From Staphylococcus xylosus NJ (lineage in GTDB: Bacteria; Bacillota; Bacilli; Staphylococcales; Staphylococcaceae): a stretch of DNA of 64,000 nucleotides. The stretch lies in contig NZ_ANMR01000015.1 of assembly GCF_000338275.1 (NCBI RefSeq), positions 1 through 64,000 of the forward strand. Reading direction: 5' to 3'. The notes below the pieces were generated by a model. The model ran no database searches. It had not been told where the DNA came from and saw nothing but the letters and a program-made list of their open reading frames with translations. Numbering within the stretch: position 1 is the stretch's first letter; the number at the start of each line of letters is the position of its first letter. Both the position numbers and the translations under genes were made by a program. This document shows, in pieces, positions 8,722 to 18,031 of the stretch.

Positions 8722-9399
8722 ATGTATAAAGCTATTATTTTTGATGTTTACGGTACAATATTTGATATGGAATCGCTAAAAAACGATATGGGTCAATTCA
8801 ATGAAGTGGAAGCAAAATCCATTTCGCAACTTTGGCGTAAAACTCAGTTAGAGCATATGTTTTTAAGACAAGTGATGCAAAGATATGTTCCTTTTGATGA
8901 ATTGACTAAAGAATCACTGCGCTATGTATTAGATGTTCATGAAATTCAATACAATAGAGAAGATGTAAATCAACTCTTTGACGCTTTTTTAGATTTAGAC
9001 TATTTTAAAGAAATTCCAAAAGTGCTTTCGGAGTTGAATTCGAAAAACTTAGAAGTTGGTGTATTATCAAACGCTAATGACAATATGTTAATGCCTTTAG
9101 TCGATAATTCTGAAATTAACAAGTATATAGATACTGTTATTAGCGTTAATGAAATAAAGCAATATAAGCCTAGCCCTGCTAGCTATTCCTTAATACTGAA
9201 ATATTATCAAATGACACGTGAAGATATTTTATTTGTTTCTTCAAATGCATGGGATGTTTCAGGAGCAGCTAATTTTGGATTTGACACAGTATGGGTAAAT
9301 CGTAGTAAATCACATTTTGACTACAATGGGCAATCGCCAACTATGACAGTTAATAATTTAAATGAAATGGTTAAATGGTTAGAAATGAATAAAAGATAA
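8722..9399 (+). CDS. HAD-family hydrolase, haloacid dehalogenase type II-like
   Basis: A 225-residue cytoplasmic protein beginning MYKAIIFDVYGTIFD, the HAD motif I with nucleophile Asp9 and a second Asp at 15. Motif II is around VLSNANDN (Ser, Asn). Motif III is a lysine in QYKPSPASY, and motif IV is replaced by FVSSNAWDVSGAANFGF. The SSNxWDxxGA pattern is characteristic of L-2-haloacid dehalogenases rather than phosphoserine-type phosphatases. The real substrate in staphylococci is unknown. The Shine-Dalgarno AAGGGAGG is well placed before ATG 8722. The gene is monocistronic and ends at a palindromic terminator. Confidence 0.85.
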   Translation: MYKAIIFDVYGTIFDMESLKNDMGQFNEVEAKSISQLWRKTQLEHMFLRQVMQRYVPFDELTKESLRYVLDVHEIQYNREDVNQLFDAFLDLDYFKEIPKVLSELNSKNLEVGVLSNANDNMLMPLVDNSEINKYIDTVISVNEIKQYKPSPASYSLILKYYQMTREDILFVSSNAWDVSGAANFGFDTVWVNRSKSHFDYNGQSPTMTVNNLNEMVKWLEMNKR

Positions 9400-9452
9400 G
9401 ACATAAGTTGTTATATAAGTACTTAAAAATACAACTGCCTTTTATAAAATTA

Positions 9453-9497
9453 GGGGCGGGAAGACGTAATCAAAATTATGATTCGTGTTCCCGCCCC
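9453..9497. repeat. dispersed intergenic palindrome, copy 2 (bidirectional terminator)
   Basis: Arms GGGGCGGGAA (9453-9462) and TTCCCGCCCC (9488-9497) with an inner AATCA/TGATT dyad, located between convergent genes. T-rich tracts flank it on both strands to some degree. It resembles the other copies in its GC-rich outer arms and AATCA core. Confidence 0.65.
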
Positions 9498-9542
9498 CAA
9501 CAAGGCTAAGTAGTTTCAATTTAATAGATATGGACTCAGATA

Positions 9543-10712
9543 TTATTTAGTTTGATTCAGATAATCTGTTAATAGTTGAATGTATAAATCGATGAACGTA
9601 AGGTATACATCTTTATAGACGTACTCGTCCACTTGGTGTGCCTGTCCTGTTTCACCTGGGCCATACATGACAAATGAAAAGTCTTCACTTTTATCTTTCA
9701 TTAAATAAGAAGCATCTGTAGTTGCAGTAGAAGAAGTAACTTCTAAATTTCTGTTGAAATATTCATCCCCTAAAGATTTAGCTAATTTTAAAAATGAATT
9801 ATCGCCTGTAGTGTAAACAGGGTCACGATTAACATAAGGATTTATAGTGATATCCCCGTTACTTTCTGTTTCGATTTTTTCTTTGATACGATTGAATAGT
9901 TCTTCGAATTTTTTATTATCAAATTGTGGAATTGTACGCATATTAAATAGTGATTCAGCATATTCAGGAATAGAGTTAACTTGGTCTCCACCGTTTATAA
10001 TAGTTGAATTCATAGTAGGAGTACCTAGCAACTCACTGCTTACGTCCACTTTGTTATACTCTGTATTTAAAGCATGAATGAAATCAACTAAAGGATTAAT
10101 GGCATTAAAACCTAACTCTGGCATGGAACTATGTGCTGATTTTCCTTTAGAAGTGACTTGAATGTCCATCGTACCTTTGTGTGTATAGACAATGCCATCT
10201 TGTGATGGTTCTGCAATTAACAATGCATCTATATCATCCATATAGCCTTTTTCATATAGCAAGGCGGCACCATTACTTGTAACCTCTTCGCCAGCTGTAG
10301 CCATAAAGCGAATTGATCCCTGCTTCAATAGACCTGCTTCTTTAATTTCTATTAAACTAATTGCTAACGCTACAAGTCCGGATTTCATATCTGCTGAACC
10401 ACGACCGTGTAATCTCCCTTGATCATCTTCAGTTAATTTGAAAGGATCATAATTCCATTTATCACTATCACCTGTTGTTACGACATCCATATGTCCCGAA
10501 ACGCCGACTACAGGTTTACCGTTTCCGATTTCTGCAATGAGGTTAGCACGAGAAGATTCACCATCCAGCGTTAGAATTTCTGTATGAATATCATATTTTT
10601 TAAAAAGCTGTTGCAAATAATGAGCAACATCGAGTTCTTTTTCATTTACAGACTGAATTTCAATAATATCTGATAATATTTTTACACGTTCATCTTTTGA
10701 AAATACCGCCAT
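9543..10712 (-). CDS. M20-family metallopeptidase, ArgE/DapE-type
   Basis: Cytoplasmic zinc peptidase/deacylase of 389 residues. Visible motifs are GVSGHMDVVTTGD (metal-binding His and catalytic Asp), GRGSADMKSGL (bridging Asp) and TAGEEVTSNGA (general-base Glu plus metal Glu). A small-domain dimerisation insert and the C-terminal HQVDEY histidine follow. Staphylococcal homologues are usually named succinyl-diaminopimelate desuccinylase, but the gene is not beside other lysine genes, so the substrate is uncertain. A longer frame reaches 10775, but GAAGGAAG lies at the right distance before ATG 10712 (MAVFSKDER), so that start is chosen. Confidence 0.85.
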   Translation of the reverse strand: MAVFSKDERVKILSDIIEIQSVNEKELDVAHYLQQLFKKYDIHTEILTLDGESSRANLIAEIGNGKPVVGVSGHMDVVTTGDSDKWNYDPFKLTEDDQGRLHGRGSADMKSGLVALAISLIEIKEAGLLKQGSIRFMATAGEEVTSNGAALLYEKGYMDDIDALLIAEPSQDGIVYTHKGTMDIQVTSKGKSAHSSMPELGFNAINPLVDFIHALNTEYNKVDVSSELLGTPTMNSTIINGGDQVNSIPEYAESLFNMRTIPQFDNKKFEELFNRIKEKIETESNGDITINPYVNRDPVYTTGDNSFLKLAKSLGDEYFNRNLEVTSSTATTDASYLMKDKSEDFSFVMYGPGETGQAHQVDEYVYKDVYLTFIDLYIQLLTDYLNQTK

Positions 10713-10902
10713 ATAAACACTTCCTTCAAAATTAATCAATACATTATAATTAATACCACTAAGTCTAAGTAACAAAACAAATTAGCGATTTGAGCCCAAG
10801 AGAACGAAAGTTTTTATAAAGAAATTAAATGTCCATCCTGTTCCCAATTTTAGTTAAAGTTTATAGGGGTATTGATTTTTGAAAAAATATTTTAGTTATA
10901 TA

Positions 10903-11403
10903 TTATTTATTAAAAGTATTTAAATCTAATTGGTAAAATGCAAGATCTAGCCATTTATCGAATTTATAACCTACTTGTTGAATCGTACCAGAATGAGTGA
11001 AATTGAATTTTTTGTGTAAATAAATACTGTAATCATTTGTAGCATCTATACCAGCAACTAACGTTTTATAGCCGCTTTTTTGTGCATGATGGATGAGTTC
11101 CAGTAATAATTTCGAAGCGATACCTTTCCCTCTGTGATACTTACTTACGTAAATTGAGTGTTCAATAGAATATTGGTAAGCTGGCCAGTCCCTAAATGAA
11201 CCATAAGATGCAAAGGCAATAGCTTCATCATGTTCCACATAAACAAAAATAGGCTCGTTACTCTTTGATTTATTTTCAAACCAAGCCTCTCGTGATTCAA
11301 GCGTTTGTGGGTTATAGGTATACACAGCGGTAGTATTTAAAATGGCATCATTGTAAATGTCTAAAATATTTGGTAAATCTGATTTAACTGCTTGTCTTAT
11401 CAT
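10903..11403 (-). CDS. GNAT-family N-acetyltransferase, phosphinothricin acetyltransferase-like
   Basis: A 166-residue acetyl-CoA-dependent acetyltransferase. The N-terminus MIRQAVKSDLPNILDIYNDA, the EHSIYVSKYHRGKGIASKLL segment holding the acetyl-CoA pyrophosphate loop (RGKGIA), and AGIDATNDYSIYLHKKFNF are typical of the Pat/Bar/YwnH group, which acetylates amino acid-like toxins such as methionine sulfoximine. An in-frame ATG five codons upstream is less well spaced; the GTGGGGAA Shine-Dalgarno fits ATG 11403. It stands alone, divergent from srtA. Its natural substrate is not known. Confidence 0.8.
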   Translation of the reverse strand: MIRQAVKSDLPNILDIYNDAILNTTAVYTYNPQTLESREAWFENKSKSNEPIFVYVEHDEAIAFASYGSFRDWPAYQYSIEHSIYVSKYHRGKGIASKLLLELIHHAQKSGYKTLVAGIDATNDYSIYLHKKFNFTHSGTIQQVGYKFDKWLDLAFYQLDLNTFNK

Positions 11404-11610
11404 AAAAATTCCCCACAATCTTTTATATTATGTCTTAGGTTTATTTAACACTTATTTTCTAAAAGGTGCAATTTTTTGTCATGAAAATTAACGTGAAGAT
11501 ACAAAAATATATTTTTAATCCCTTAATATTAATGAAAATAATTAATGAATTGTGCTATAGTTGATATAACTTTTTAAATTTGAAATTGTTCAAAAGGAGA
11601 AACAAAGAAA

Positions 11611-12210
11611 ATGAAGAAATGGACTAATCGCCTGATTACTGTGGCGGGGGTATTACTTATTTTGACGGCAGTTTACCTTTTCACTAAACCACATATCGAT
11701 GATTATTTAACTAAAAAAGATAATGAAACAAAGATAGAAACTTATGATAAAGATGCTGTAAACAATAAAAATCAAGAAGTTGAAATTCCTAAAGATAAAA
11801 CAAAAATGGCTGGTTATTTATCAGTACCAGACGCAGATATTAAAACGCCAGTCTATCCAGGACCGGCTACACCGGAACAACTTAATAGAGGCGTCAGTTT
11901 CGCTGAGGCGGATGAATCATTAGAAGAGCAAAACATCGCGATTGCTGGACATACCTATACAGGAGGTTCAGATTATCAATTTTCAAACTTACCAGATGCA
12001 AAAGTAGGAAGTAAAGTGTATTTAAAAACAGGAAATAAGAAAAAAGAGTATAAAATTGTTAAAATTTTTGACGTGAAACCAGAAGACATAGAAGTACTTG
12101 AAGAACAACAATCCACAAAACAACAACTTACATTAATAACATGTGACAATTATAATGAACAAACGAATCAATGGGAAGATCGTAAAATATTTATTGCTAA
12201 AGCAGTATAA
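11611..12210 (+). CDS. srtA: class A sortase SrtA
   Basis: Membrane-anchored transpeptidase that cleaves LPXTG sorting signals between Thr and Gly and links surface proteins to lipid II. It has 199 residues. An N-terminal uncleaved signal anchor occupies residues 8-25, then comes a linker and the sortase barrel. The catalytic triad is visible as His114 (AGHTYTGG), Cys178 (LITCDNYN) and Arg191 (WEDRKIF). The Shine-Dalgarno AAAGGAGAAAC precedes ATG 11611. The gene is monocistronic, with a strong terminator directly after. Confidence 0.96.
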   Translation: MKKWTNRLITVAGVLLILTAVYLFTKPHIDDYLTKKDNETKIETYDKDAVNNKNQEVEIPKDKTKMAGYLSVPDADIKTPVYPGPATPEQLNRGVSFAEADESLEEQNIAIAGHTYTGGSDYQFSNLPDAKVGSKVYLKTGNKKKEYKIVKIFDVKPEDIEVLEEQQSTKQQLTLITCDNYNEQTNQWEDRKIFIAKAV

Positions 12211-12254
12211 TAATGGAATTGAAACAATGGTTTTATAATTAATAACTTTTTATA

Positions 12255-12294
12255 AAATTAAAGTGGCTGAGGAATGTCTCAGCCACTTTAATTT
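12255..12294. terminator. bidirectional terminator of srtA and nanE
   Basis: Perfect 17-bp stem AAATTAAAGTGGCTGAG/CTCAGCCACTTTAATTT with loop GAATGT. The right arm reaches the nanE stop codon. A/T tracts on both sides allow it to act for both convergent genes. Confidence 0.85.
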
Positions 12295-12962
12295 TATGTG
12301 TTTAAAGCATCAATAAAGCGTTTGGTAATTTCCTTAGGACGTGTAATGGCACCGCCAACAACAGTGCAATGTACGCCTAAATCTGTTACAGTTTTAAGCA
12401 TTTCAGGAGTGACAACATTGCCTTCAGCTATAACTTTAGCATCGACATGTGCTAAAACATCTTTTAAAAATTGGAAGTTGTTTTCATATAAGATATGCCC
12501 TTTAGTATATGACGTATAACCATATAATGTAGTGCCAATATAATCAAAACCAAGTTTATCAGCATTAATTGCTTCATCTAGTGTTGAAATGTCTGCCATA
12601 AGTTTAATATGAGGGGCATTTTCTCTAACATAGGATACAAGTGATTGTAATGATTCTTTTGGACGTATTTGTTTTGTAGCATCTAATGCAATGACTTCAC
12701 ATTGACTTTCAATTAATTCATCAATTTCTTTGCTTGTTGCAGTAATGAATACATCAGAATGATCATAATCTCGTTTGACGATACCAATCACTGGTAGATC
12801 AATCTCTTGCTTAATTGCAATAATATCTTCTTTAGAATTAGCTCTGATACCGACAGCACCGCCTTCATAAGCTGCTAACGCCATTTTTGACATGATAAAT
12901 GACGAGTGTAGTGGTTCATCAGGTAATGCTTGGCATGACACGATTAATCCTTGTGGTAACAT
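12294..12962 (-). CDS. nanE: N-acetylmannosamine-6-phosphate 2-epimerase NanE
   Basis: TIM-barrel enzyme of 222 residues that converts ManNAc-6-P to GlcNAc-6-P in sialic acid catabolism. Recognisable segments are [54 protein letters not shown] and [10 protein letters not shown]. The catalytic Lys lies in the VKRDY segment and the Glu in AEGN. ATG 12962 is preceded by GGAGTG at a good distance; an in-frame ATG three codons upstream is less likely. It is divergent from nanR, with a shared operator-like dyad between them. Confidence 0.93.
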   Translation of the reverse strand: MLPQGLIVSCQALPDEPLHSSFIMSKMALAAYEGGAVGIRANSKEDIIAIKQEIDLPVIGIVKRDYDHSDVFITATSKEIDELIESQCEVIALDATKQIRPKESLQSLVSYVRENAPHIKLMADISTLDEAINADKLGFDYIGTTLYGYTSYTKGHILYENNFQFLKDVLAHVDAKVIAEGNVVTPEMLKTVTDLGVHCTVVGGAITRPKEITKRFIDALNT

Positions 12963-13069
12963 AATACACACTCCATAACTTTGATAAATTTAATAAATCA
13001 TTAAACTCCTTTAGATTTGTAATTTTAATATAACATTGAGAAAATAATAATCAATACATTTAATTGTTA

Positions 13070-13084
13070 TGAAAAATATTTTCA
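13070..13084. promoter_or_regulatory. NanR-type operator between nanE and nanR
   Basis: TGAAAAATATTTTCA, a near-perfect palindrome, lies in the nanE/nanR divergent promoter region. The identical 15-mer occurs between nanK and nanA (15054-15068). Sharing between two nan promoter regions, next to an RpiR-type regulator gene, supports its role as a NanR operator. Confidence 0.75.
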
Positions 13085-13126
13085 TATATACTGAGATTAT
13101 ATTCATATTTGAAGGGGAGAATCCTA

Positions 13127-13924
13127 ATGAAATTTGAAAATCGTGTGCAACGTTATCGACACTTATTTACGAAAACAGACAAGCAAATCGTTGAATACAT
13201 TCAAAGTAATCAATTTGATGATGCTTTTTCGACGATTAATTCATTGGCGCATGCTATAGGCACGTCACCAGCCACTATTACGCGCTTTAGTAATAAATTA
13301 GATTATGATAACTTTCAAGACTTAAAGTTTAATTTGCAACAAGAAATGACAGACAATGTTATAGAAAATAGCCCACTTATACAACGTATTCATAAATACC
13401 ATCAAGATATTATTCAACAGACAGGCGAGTTTATTTCTGATGAAAAAATTCAAAGGTTAGTAAATCAAATTATGCGTAGCCGACAAATTATTTATGCTGG
13501 ACTAGGGAGTTCAGGACTGTCTGCAACTGAATTTTATTATCGTATGATGCGCATGGGATTAAAAGGGAATGTATCAACAGATGCACACCAAATGAAAATT
13601 TTTGCATCATTATTAACGGCTTCTGATACATTTGTAGCTATTTCAAATAGTGGGGAAACTGCTGAACTTATTGCAGCAGCAGAAGTCGCTCATGAACGCG
13701 GGGCATTTGTTGTGGCAATTACAAATTACGAGGGCAGTGCGTTAACACAATGTGCAGATTTAGTATTAATAACGACAGACCAGTCTAGAATTAATGATAT
13801 AAGGTTTATTAATACACAAATAGCAACGCTTTTCTTAATTGATATTGTAAGTTATTTGTTATTGGATGATGATTATATGCAAAACGTCTATCAGCATACC
13901 AAAAAAATCATATTAAACGAATAG
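13127..13924 (+). CDS. nanR: RpiR-family repressor of sialic acid catabolism NanR
   Basis: Transcription factor of 265 residues. An N-terminal RpiR helix-turn-helix covers roughly residues 1-75 (TINSLAHAIGTSPATITRFSN). A C-terminal SIS sugar-phosphate-binding domain follows from about 105 (GLGSSGLSATEF, SNSGETAELI). In S. aureus NanR represses the nan genes and is relieved by ManNAc-6-P. The ATG at 13127 with GGGGAGA upstream is chosen over an in-frame TTG at 13109. It sits between nanE and nanK, with the operator 42 nt upstream. Confidence 0.92.
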   Translation: MKFENRVQRYRHLFTKTDKQIVEYIQSNQFDDAFSTINSLAHAIGTSPATITRFSNKLDYDNFQDLKFNLQQEMTDNVIENSPLIQRIHKYHQDIIQQTGEFISDEKIQRLVNQIMRSRQIIYAGLGSSGLSATEFYYRMMRMGLKGNVSTDAHQMKIFASLLTASDTFVAISNSGETAELIAAAEVAHERGAFVVAITNYEGSALTQCADLVLITTDQSRINDIRFINTQIATLFLIDIVSYLLLDDDYMQNVYQHTKKIILNE

Positions 13925-14020
13925 CTTTCAACCATGTAAAACTTTAATAAGTGTATCGTAAAGTAATGAATGGACTATATATAGCTTGAAATGACTTTTG
14001 CGTTAAAGAGTTTTCATTAA

Positions 14021-14086
14021 AATTATGGAAGCAAAATGATAATTTTAATTCGAAATGATATTTAGACTTATTTCGCTTCCACAATT
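14021..14086 (-). terminator. probable terminator of nanK
   Basis: Dyad AATTATGGAAGCAAAAT...ATTTCGCTTCCACAATT. Its two mismatched positions become G-U pairs only in a minus-strand transcript, and the minus strand continues into a T-rich run. That fits termination downstream of nanK. nanR on the other strand also ends nearby. Confidence 0.6.
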
Positions 14087-14102
14087 AAATTTAGAACGAT
14101 TA

Positions 14103-14978
14103 TTATAAAAATCTAGATATTGCACCATATAACGAGGCGTAATTTTGGGTTTGAGTTGTTTGCACAGGTGCGTGACCATAATTTGAAGGTAAAAATTCTT
14201 CAATTTTAGGGGTGATATAATTTAATAATTGTGTGCCTTGAGAAGATATACCGCCACCAATCAAAATTAACCCTGGATCGTAAATAATTTGAATTTGTGC
14301 AATGCCTTCTGCGACATGTGTACTCCACCGGTCGAGAATGGAGATTGCTAATGCATCTTGTTGCTCAGCTAATTCAAAAAGTTTGGGTACATTATCTGAA
14401 TAAGGTAATGCATGTGTTTTCATTAGAAACTTCAATGCATTAGTTGAAGCGCGTTGCTCAAACGTTAATCTATCTTGTACTTTATATAATAAGTAACCGA
14501 TTTCGTTGGCTCTATTACGCTCCCCATTGTACAAGTGACCAACTTTATTGTAAAAAGCTCCTCCTATACCTGTCCCCAATGTAAGGCAAAAAATATTATC
14601 TGCTTCATAATCATGTAAAGTCAGCTCTCCTAGTAGTGCAGCATTAACATCATTAAATACTTTTACTTCTGCGTTTAATGGTGAAAGTAATTTATGAAAG
14701 TTTGTACCAATAAAGTTTGGAATCGTAGGACCAGCATATACTACAGTTCCTTTTTCTTCATTGATGACACCCGCACTAGAAATCCCCACTTGCAAAGGAT
14801 GTATCATATAAGTTTCTTTAAAATGAGACACAAGTTCAAAGATTGCATCAGCAATAAATTCATTGATGTTATTTGGTGTAGGTATTCTTTGATAATTTAT
14901 GAACTTTAAATTTTCATCTAGTACAGCGGCTTTAATATCAGTGCCACCAATATCAATTGCTATTTTATAATTAGTCAT
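14103..14978 (-). CDS. nanK: N-acetylmannosamine kinase NanK (ROK family)
   Basis: ROK-family sugar kinase of 291 residues, expected to phosphorylate ManNAc released by NanA. The phosphate motif IDIGGTDIKAAVLD is at the N-terminus, FNDVNAALLGE holds the catalytic Asp region, and LTLGTGIGGAFY is the second phosphate loop. The zinc-binding CxCGxxGCxE motif found in many ROK kinases is absent: after the IGYLLYK segment the chain goes straight to an EQRAS helix, as is common in Firmicute NanK. GGAGGT precedes ATG 14978. It is divergent from nanA across an operator-bearing spacer. Confidence 0.9.
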   Translation of the reverse strand: MTNYKIAIDIGGTDIKAAVLDENLKFINYQRIPTPNNINEFIADAIFELVSHFKETYMIHPLQVGISSAGVINEEKGTVVYAGPTIPNFIGTNFHKLLSPLNAEVKVFNDVNAALLGELTLHDYEADNIFCLTLGTGIGGAFYNKVGHLYNGERNRANEIGYLLYKVQDRLTFEQRASTNALKFLMKTHALPYSDNVPKLFELAEQQDALAISILDRWSTHVAEGIAQIQIIYDPGLILIGGGISSQGTQLLNYITPKIEEFLPSNYGHAPVQTTQTQNYASLYGAISRFL

Positions 14979-15053
14979 AATTCATACCTCCATTCATAGT
15001 ATTTACATTAATATGTATCATTTTTTAATTTAAAAGTGTAGTTATAATAACTA

Positions 15054-15068
15054 TGAAAAATATTTTCA
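15054..15068. promoter_or_regulatory. NanR-type operator between nanK and nanA
   Basis: Second exact copy of TGAAAAATATTTTCA, located in the 255-nt divergent spacer between nanK and nanA. It presumably controls the nanAT and nanK promoters. Confidence 0.75.
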
Positions 15069-15123
15069 TCGATATTTATTATAAGTGATGAATTTTTTCA
15101 AAACACTATTGATACTGTTAATG

Positions 15124-15137
15124 GTAGCGGTTACAAT
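15124..15137. promoter_or_regulatory. cre-like site upstream of nanA
   Basis: TGGTAGCGGTTACA matches the CcpA cre consensus TGWAANCGNTNWCA except at two positions in the left half. It lies about 100 nt before nanA. Carbon catabolite control of nan genes is expected but this site is only suggestive. Confidence 0.4.
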
Positions 15138-15233
15138 TTGAACTGTAAATAGAAAAGCTTTATATCTTTAACTTAATGTAATAGGGGTTTTAGAGTTAAT
15201 AAAAATATATAAACAAAAGATGGAGGGAAATTT

Positions 15234-16115
15234 ATGGAAGAGAATTTTAAAGGGTTATATGCGGCATTATTAGTTCCGTTCGATGAACATGGTGAAGTGA
15301 AAGAAGAGGGGCTAAAACAAATTGCTAAAAATGCGATTGAAACTGAAGGCTTAGACGGTTTATATGTAAATGGCAGTTCAGGGGAAAACTTTTTACTAAG
15401 TAAAGAACAAAAGAAGCAAGTATTTAAAGTTGCGAAAGAAGCCGTTAATGATGACGTAACATTGATTGCGCAGGTAGGATCTTTAGATTTAAATGAAGCT
15501 ATAGAATTAGGGAAATACGCTACAGAATTGGGTTATGATGCTATTTCTGCAGTTACACCATTTTATTATCCATTTACCTTCGAAGAAATCAAAGACTATT
15601 ATTTTGAGCTAATTGAAGCGACACATAATAACTTGATTATTTATGCGATTCCTGACCTTACAGGTGTCAATATTTCTATTGAACAATTTGCTGAACTATT
15701 TAATCATGAAAAAGTAATAGGTGTTAAGTATACTGCTCCAAACTTCTTTTTATTAGAACGTATACGTAAAGCTTTTCCTGATAAATTAATACTTTCTGGA
15801 TTTGATGAAATGCTTGTACAGGCTGCGATTTCAGGTGTAGATGGAGCTATCGGTTCTACATATAACGTAAATGGTAAACGTGCAAGACAAATATTTGAAA
15901 AAGCACAAAACGGTCAGATTGATGAAGCTTATCAAATTCAACATGATACTAATGACATTATAGAAACGGTATTATCTATGGGGATATATTCTACATTAAA
16001 AGAAATTTTAGCGACACGTGGTATAGATGGTGGTTTACCGAAACGACCGTTTAAGCCATTTAATGAGACGAATAGAAGTAAATTAGCAAAGCTAATCAAA
16101 GACTATAACTTATAA
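15234..16115 (+). CDS. nanA: N-acetylneuraminate lyase NanA
   Basis: Class I aldolase of 293 residues in the DapA/NAL superfamily. It cleaves sialic acid to ManNAc and pyruvate through a Schiff base. The lysine is Lys165 in GVKYTAPN and the catalytic tyrosine is Tyr137 in IIYAIP; the carboxylate-binding GSSGEN is at 48-52. The strong Shine-Dalgarno ATGGAGGG precedes ATG 15234. It is followed 25 nt later by the transporter nanT in an evident operon. Confidence 0.95.
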   Translation: MEENFKGLYAALLVPFDEHGEVKEEGLKQIAKNAIETEGLDGLYVNGSSGENFLLSKEQKKQVFKVAKEAVNDDVTLIAQVGSLDLNEAIELGKYATELGYDAISAVTPFYYPFTFEEIKDYYFELIEATHNNLIIYAIPDLTGVNISIEQFAELFNHEKVIGVKYTAPNFFLLERIRKAFPDKLILSGFDEMLVQAAISGVDGAIGSTYNVNGKRARQIFEKAQNGQIDEAYQIQHDTNDIIETVLSMGIYSTLKEILATRGIDGGLPKRPFKPFNETNRSKLAKLIKDYNL

Positions 16116-16140
16116 GACATCACGTTAGGGGTTGAAGTAA

Positions 16141-17676
16141 ATGCAGCAAGTAGGGTTTGGTGCTTGGAACTGGGTAGCAGTTATTGCTTACCTTGTCGTT
16201 ATGTTATTAATCGGGGCTTATTTTACGAAACGCGCGAGTCAAAATACAGATAGTTTTTTTACTGCAAGTGGTAGACTACCGTCTTGGGCAGTAGGCTTTT
16301 CTATTTATGCTACAACATTAAGTGCGATTACTTTTATGTCGACACCTGAAAAGGCGTTTTTGACGGACTGGTCATATATAGCAGGTAATATAGCAATTGT
16401 CGCTATTATTCCATTGCTTATTTATTTCTATGTACCATTCTTCAAAAAGTTAAAAGTGACATCGGCATATGAATATTTAGAAGCGAGATTTGGACCTAGC
16501 GTCCGTGTTATTGGGTCATTACTTTTTGTATTCTTTCATTTAGGAAGAGTAGCTATCGTTATTTATTTACCGACACTTGCAATTACAGCAGTATCAGATA
16601 TGAATCCATATGTCGTTGCAAGTTTAGTAGGTATTTTATGTATACTATATACATTCTTAGGTGGTTTTGAAGGCGTTGTATGGAGTGATTTTATTCAGGG
16701 GGTCATTCTATTAGGTGGTGCAGCAGCTATAATTATCTTAGGTGTCATGCATATTCAAGGTGGTATGGGAACAGTTGTATCTGATGCGCTTGAACATAAA
16801 AAGATTATTAGCGTAGATAATTGGAAATTTAACACTGCAGCGGCCGCTATTCCAATTATTTTTCTTGGAAATATTTTCAATAATTTACATCAGTACACAG
16901 CGAGTCAGGATGTTGTACAACGTTATCAGGCATCTGAGTCTATGAAAGAAACGAAAAAATCACTATGGATGAATGGGGCATTAGCATTAATATCAGCACC
17001 TTTATTTTATGGTATGGGAACAATGTTATATTCTTTCTATAATCATGAAAGTTCATTACCTGAAGGATTTAATACATCTTCAATCGTCCCGTATTTTATT
17101 CTTACTGAAATGCCACCATTTATTGCAGGTCTATTAATTGCAGCGATATTTGCTGCAGCACAGTCTACAATTTCATCAAGTTTAAACTCAATATCAGCTT
17201 GTTTATCGGTAGACATCAAACATAGATTCTTTGGAAAAGGTGAAGAAAAGGATGAAGTAAGAACTGCGAGATGGATAATTATTATTTCAGGATTATTTGG
17301 GTTTGGCATGTCTATTTATTTAATAGCTTCTGATTCAAATGATATATGGGATTTATTCTTATTAATTACAGGGCTTGTGGGAGTACCATTAGCAGGAGTT
17401 TTTGCTGTAGGTATCTTTACAAGAAGAACAAATACATTTGGTGTCATAGTAGGATTAATATTGGGAATTATTTTTGCTTATATCTTTAATGGTATGGGCG
17501 GCGGCAACTCACCATTCTTTGTATCTATTATTTCATTTGGTGTTGCATTTATTTGTTCTTACGTTATTAGTATTATTATACCTGGTGAACAAAAAGACAT
17601 TAAAGGTTTAACAATTTATGATATTAAAGAAAGTACTAATTATATTGCGAAGGTTCATGATAAAAAAGAAAAGTAA
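16141..17676 (+). CDS. nanT: sialic acid:sodium symporter NanT (SSS family)
   Basis: A 511-residue polytopic transporter of the sodium:solute symporter family with about 13 membrane helices. It has the SSS hallmarks ASQNTDSFFTASGRLPSW near the N-terminus and the helix-8 region AAAQSTISSSLNSISA that carries sodium ligands. Its place directly after nanA, the same order as in S. aureus, makes N-acetylneuraminate the likely substrate. The Shine-Dalgarno AGGGGTTGAA is 5-8 nt before ATG 16141. Confidence 0.92.
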   Translation: MQQVGFGAWNWVAVIAYLVVMLLIGAYFTKRASQNTDSFFTASGRLPSWAVGFSIYATTLSAITFMSTPEKAFLTDWSYIAGNIAIVAIIPLLIYFYVPFFKKLKVTSAYEYLEARFGPSVRVIGSLLFVFFHLGRVAIVIYLPTLAITAVSDMNPYVVASLVGILCILYTFLGGFEGVVWSDFIQGVILLGGAAAIIILGVMHIQGGMGTVVSDALEHKKIISVDNWKFNTAAAAIPIIFLGNIFNNLHQYTASQDVVQRYQASESMKETKKSLWMNGALALISAPLFYGMGTMLYSFYNHESSLPEGFNTSSIVPYFILTEMPPFIAGLLIAAIFAAAQSTISSSLNSISACLSVDIKHRFFGKGEEKDEVRTARWIIIISGLFGFGMSIYLIASDSNDIWDLFLLITGLVGVPLAGVFAVGIFTRRTNTFGVIVGLILGIIFAYIFNGMGGGNSPFFVSIISFGVAFICSYVISIIIPGEQKDIKGLTIYDIKESTNYIAKVHDKKEK

Positions 17677-17702
17677 TTTAATGTTATAAATGGATTATTA
17701 AA

Positions 17703-17735
17703 TAAAGAGTCTGGATAAATATTTCAGTCTCTTTA
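17703..17735 (+). terminator. probable terminator of nanAT
   Basis: TAAAGAGTCTG (17703-17713) pairs with CAGTCTCTTTA (17725-17735) apart from one T/T mismatch; AT-rich sequence follows. It lies 27 nt after the nanT stop. The T-tract is weak. Confidence 0.5.
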
Positions 17736-17865
17736 TATATTTTAAAGATTGTCTATTTTACTATTTAATACTTTGATTTGTAAATGATATTGGTGATGAT
17801 ATTATGGTAACAGAACTTAGTGTAATATTTAGTTATAAACTACCCAAATATAAAGAGGAGTACTT

Positions 17866-17955
17866 ATGACTTTAGGTTCAGTTGCAGCTATTCTTTGCGC
17901 AATTTTCGTAATATTTTTAATACCCTATTATGAAAAAAAGAATAAGAAAAATTAA
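17866..17955 (+). CDS. 29-residue single-pass membrane peptide, unknown function
   Basis: MTLGSVAAILCAIFVIFL opens one membrane helix (about residues 3-19), followed by IPYY and a Lys/Asn/Glu-rich positively charged tail. The frame has a good Shine-Dalgarno (AGAGGAG, 5 nt before ATG 17866) and its own hairpin terminator directly after the stop, so it looks like a free-standing gene. The short hydrophobic helix plus basic tail recalls small transporter subunits and type I toxins, but I see no matching signature of either. It is not co-transcribed with nanT if the upstream hairpin works. Confidence 0.6.
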   Translation: MTLGSVAAILCAIFVIFLIPYYEKKNKKN

Positions 17956-17959
17956 TCTT

Positions 17960-17984
17960 GCTGGGACATATTGTCTCGGCTTTT
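17960..17984 (+). terminator. terminator of the 29-residue peptide gene
   Basis: GCTGGGACA (17960-17968) pairs with TGTCTCGGC (17972-17980) through two G-U pairs, then TTTT. It starts 5 nt after the stop codon of the small reading frame. Confidence 0.6.
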
Positions 17985-18031
17985 AATTTGGTACAAAAAA
18001 GGTAGTTTACTTGAATTTATATAATTAAGAT

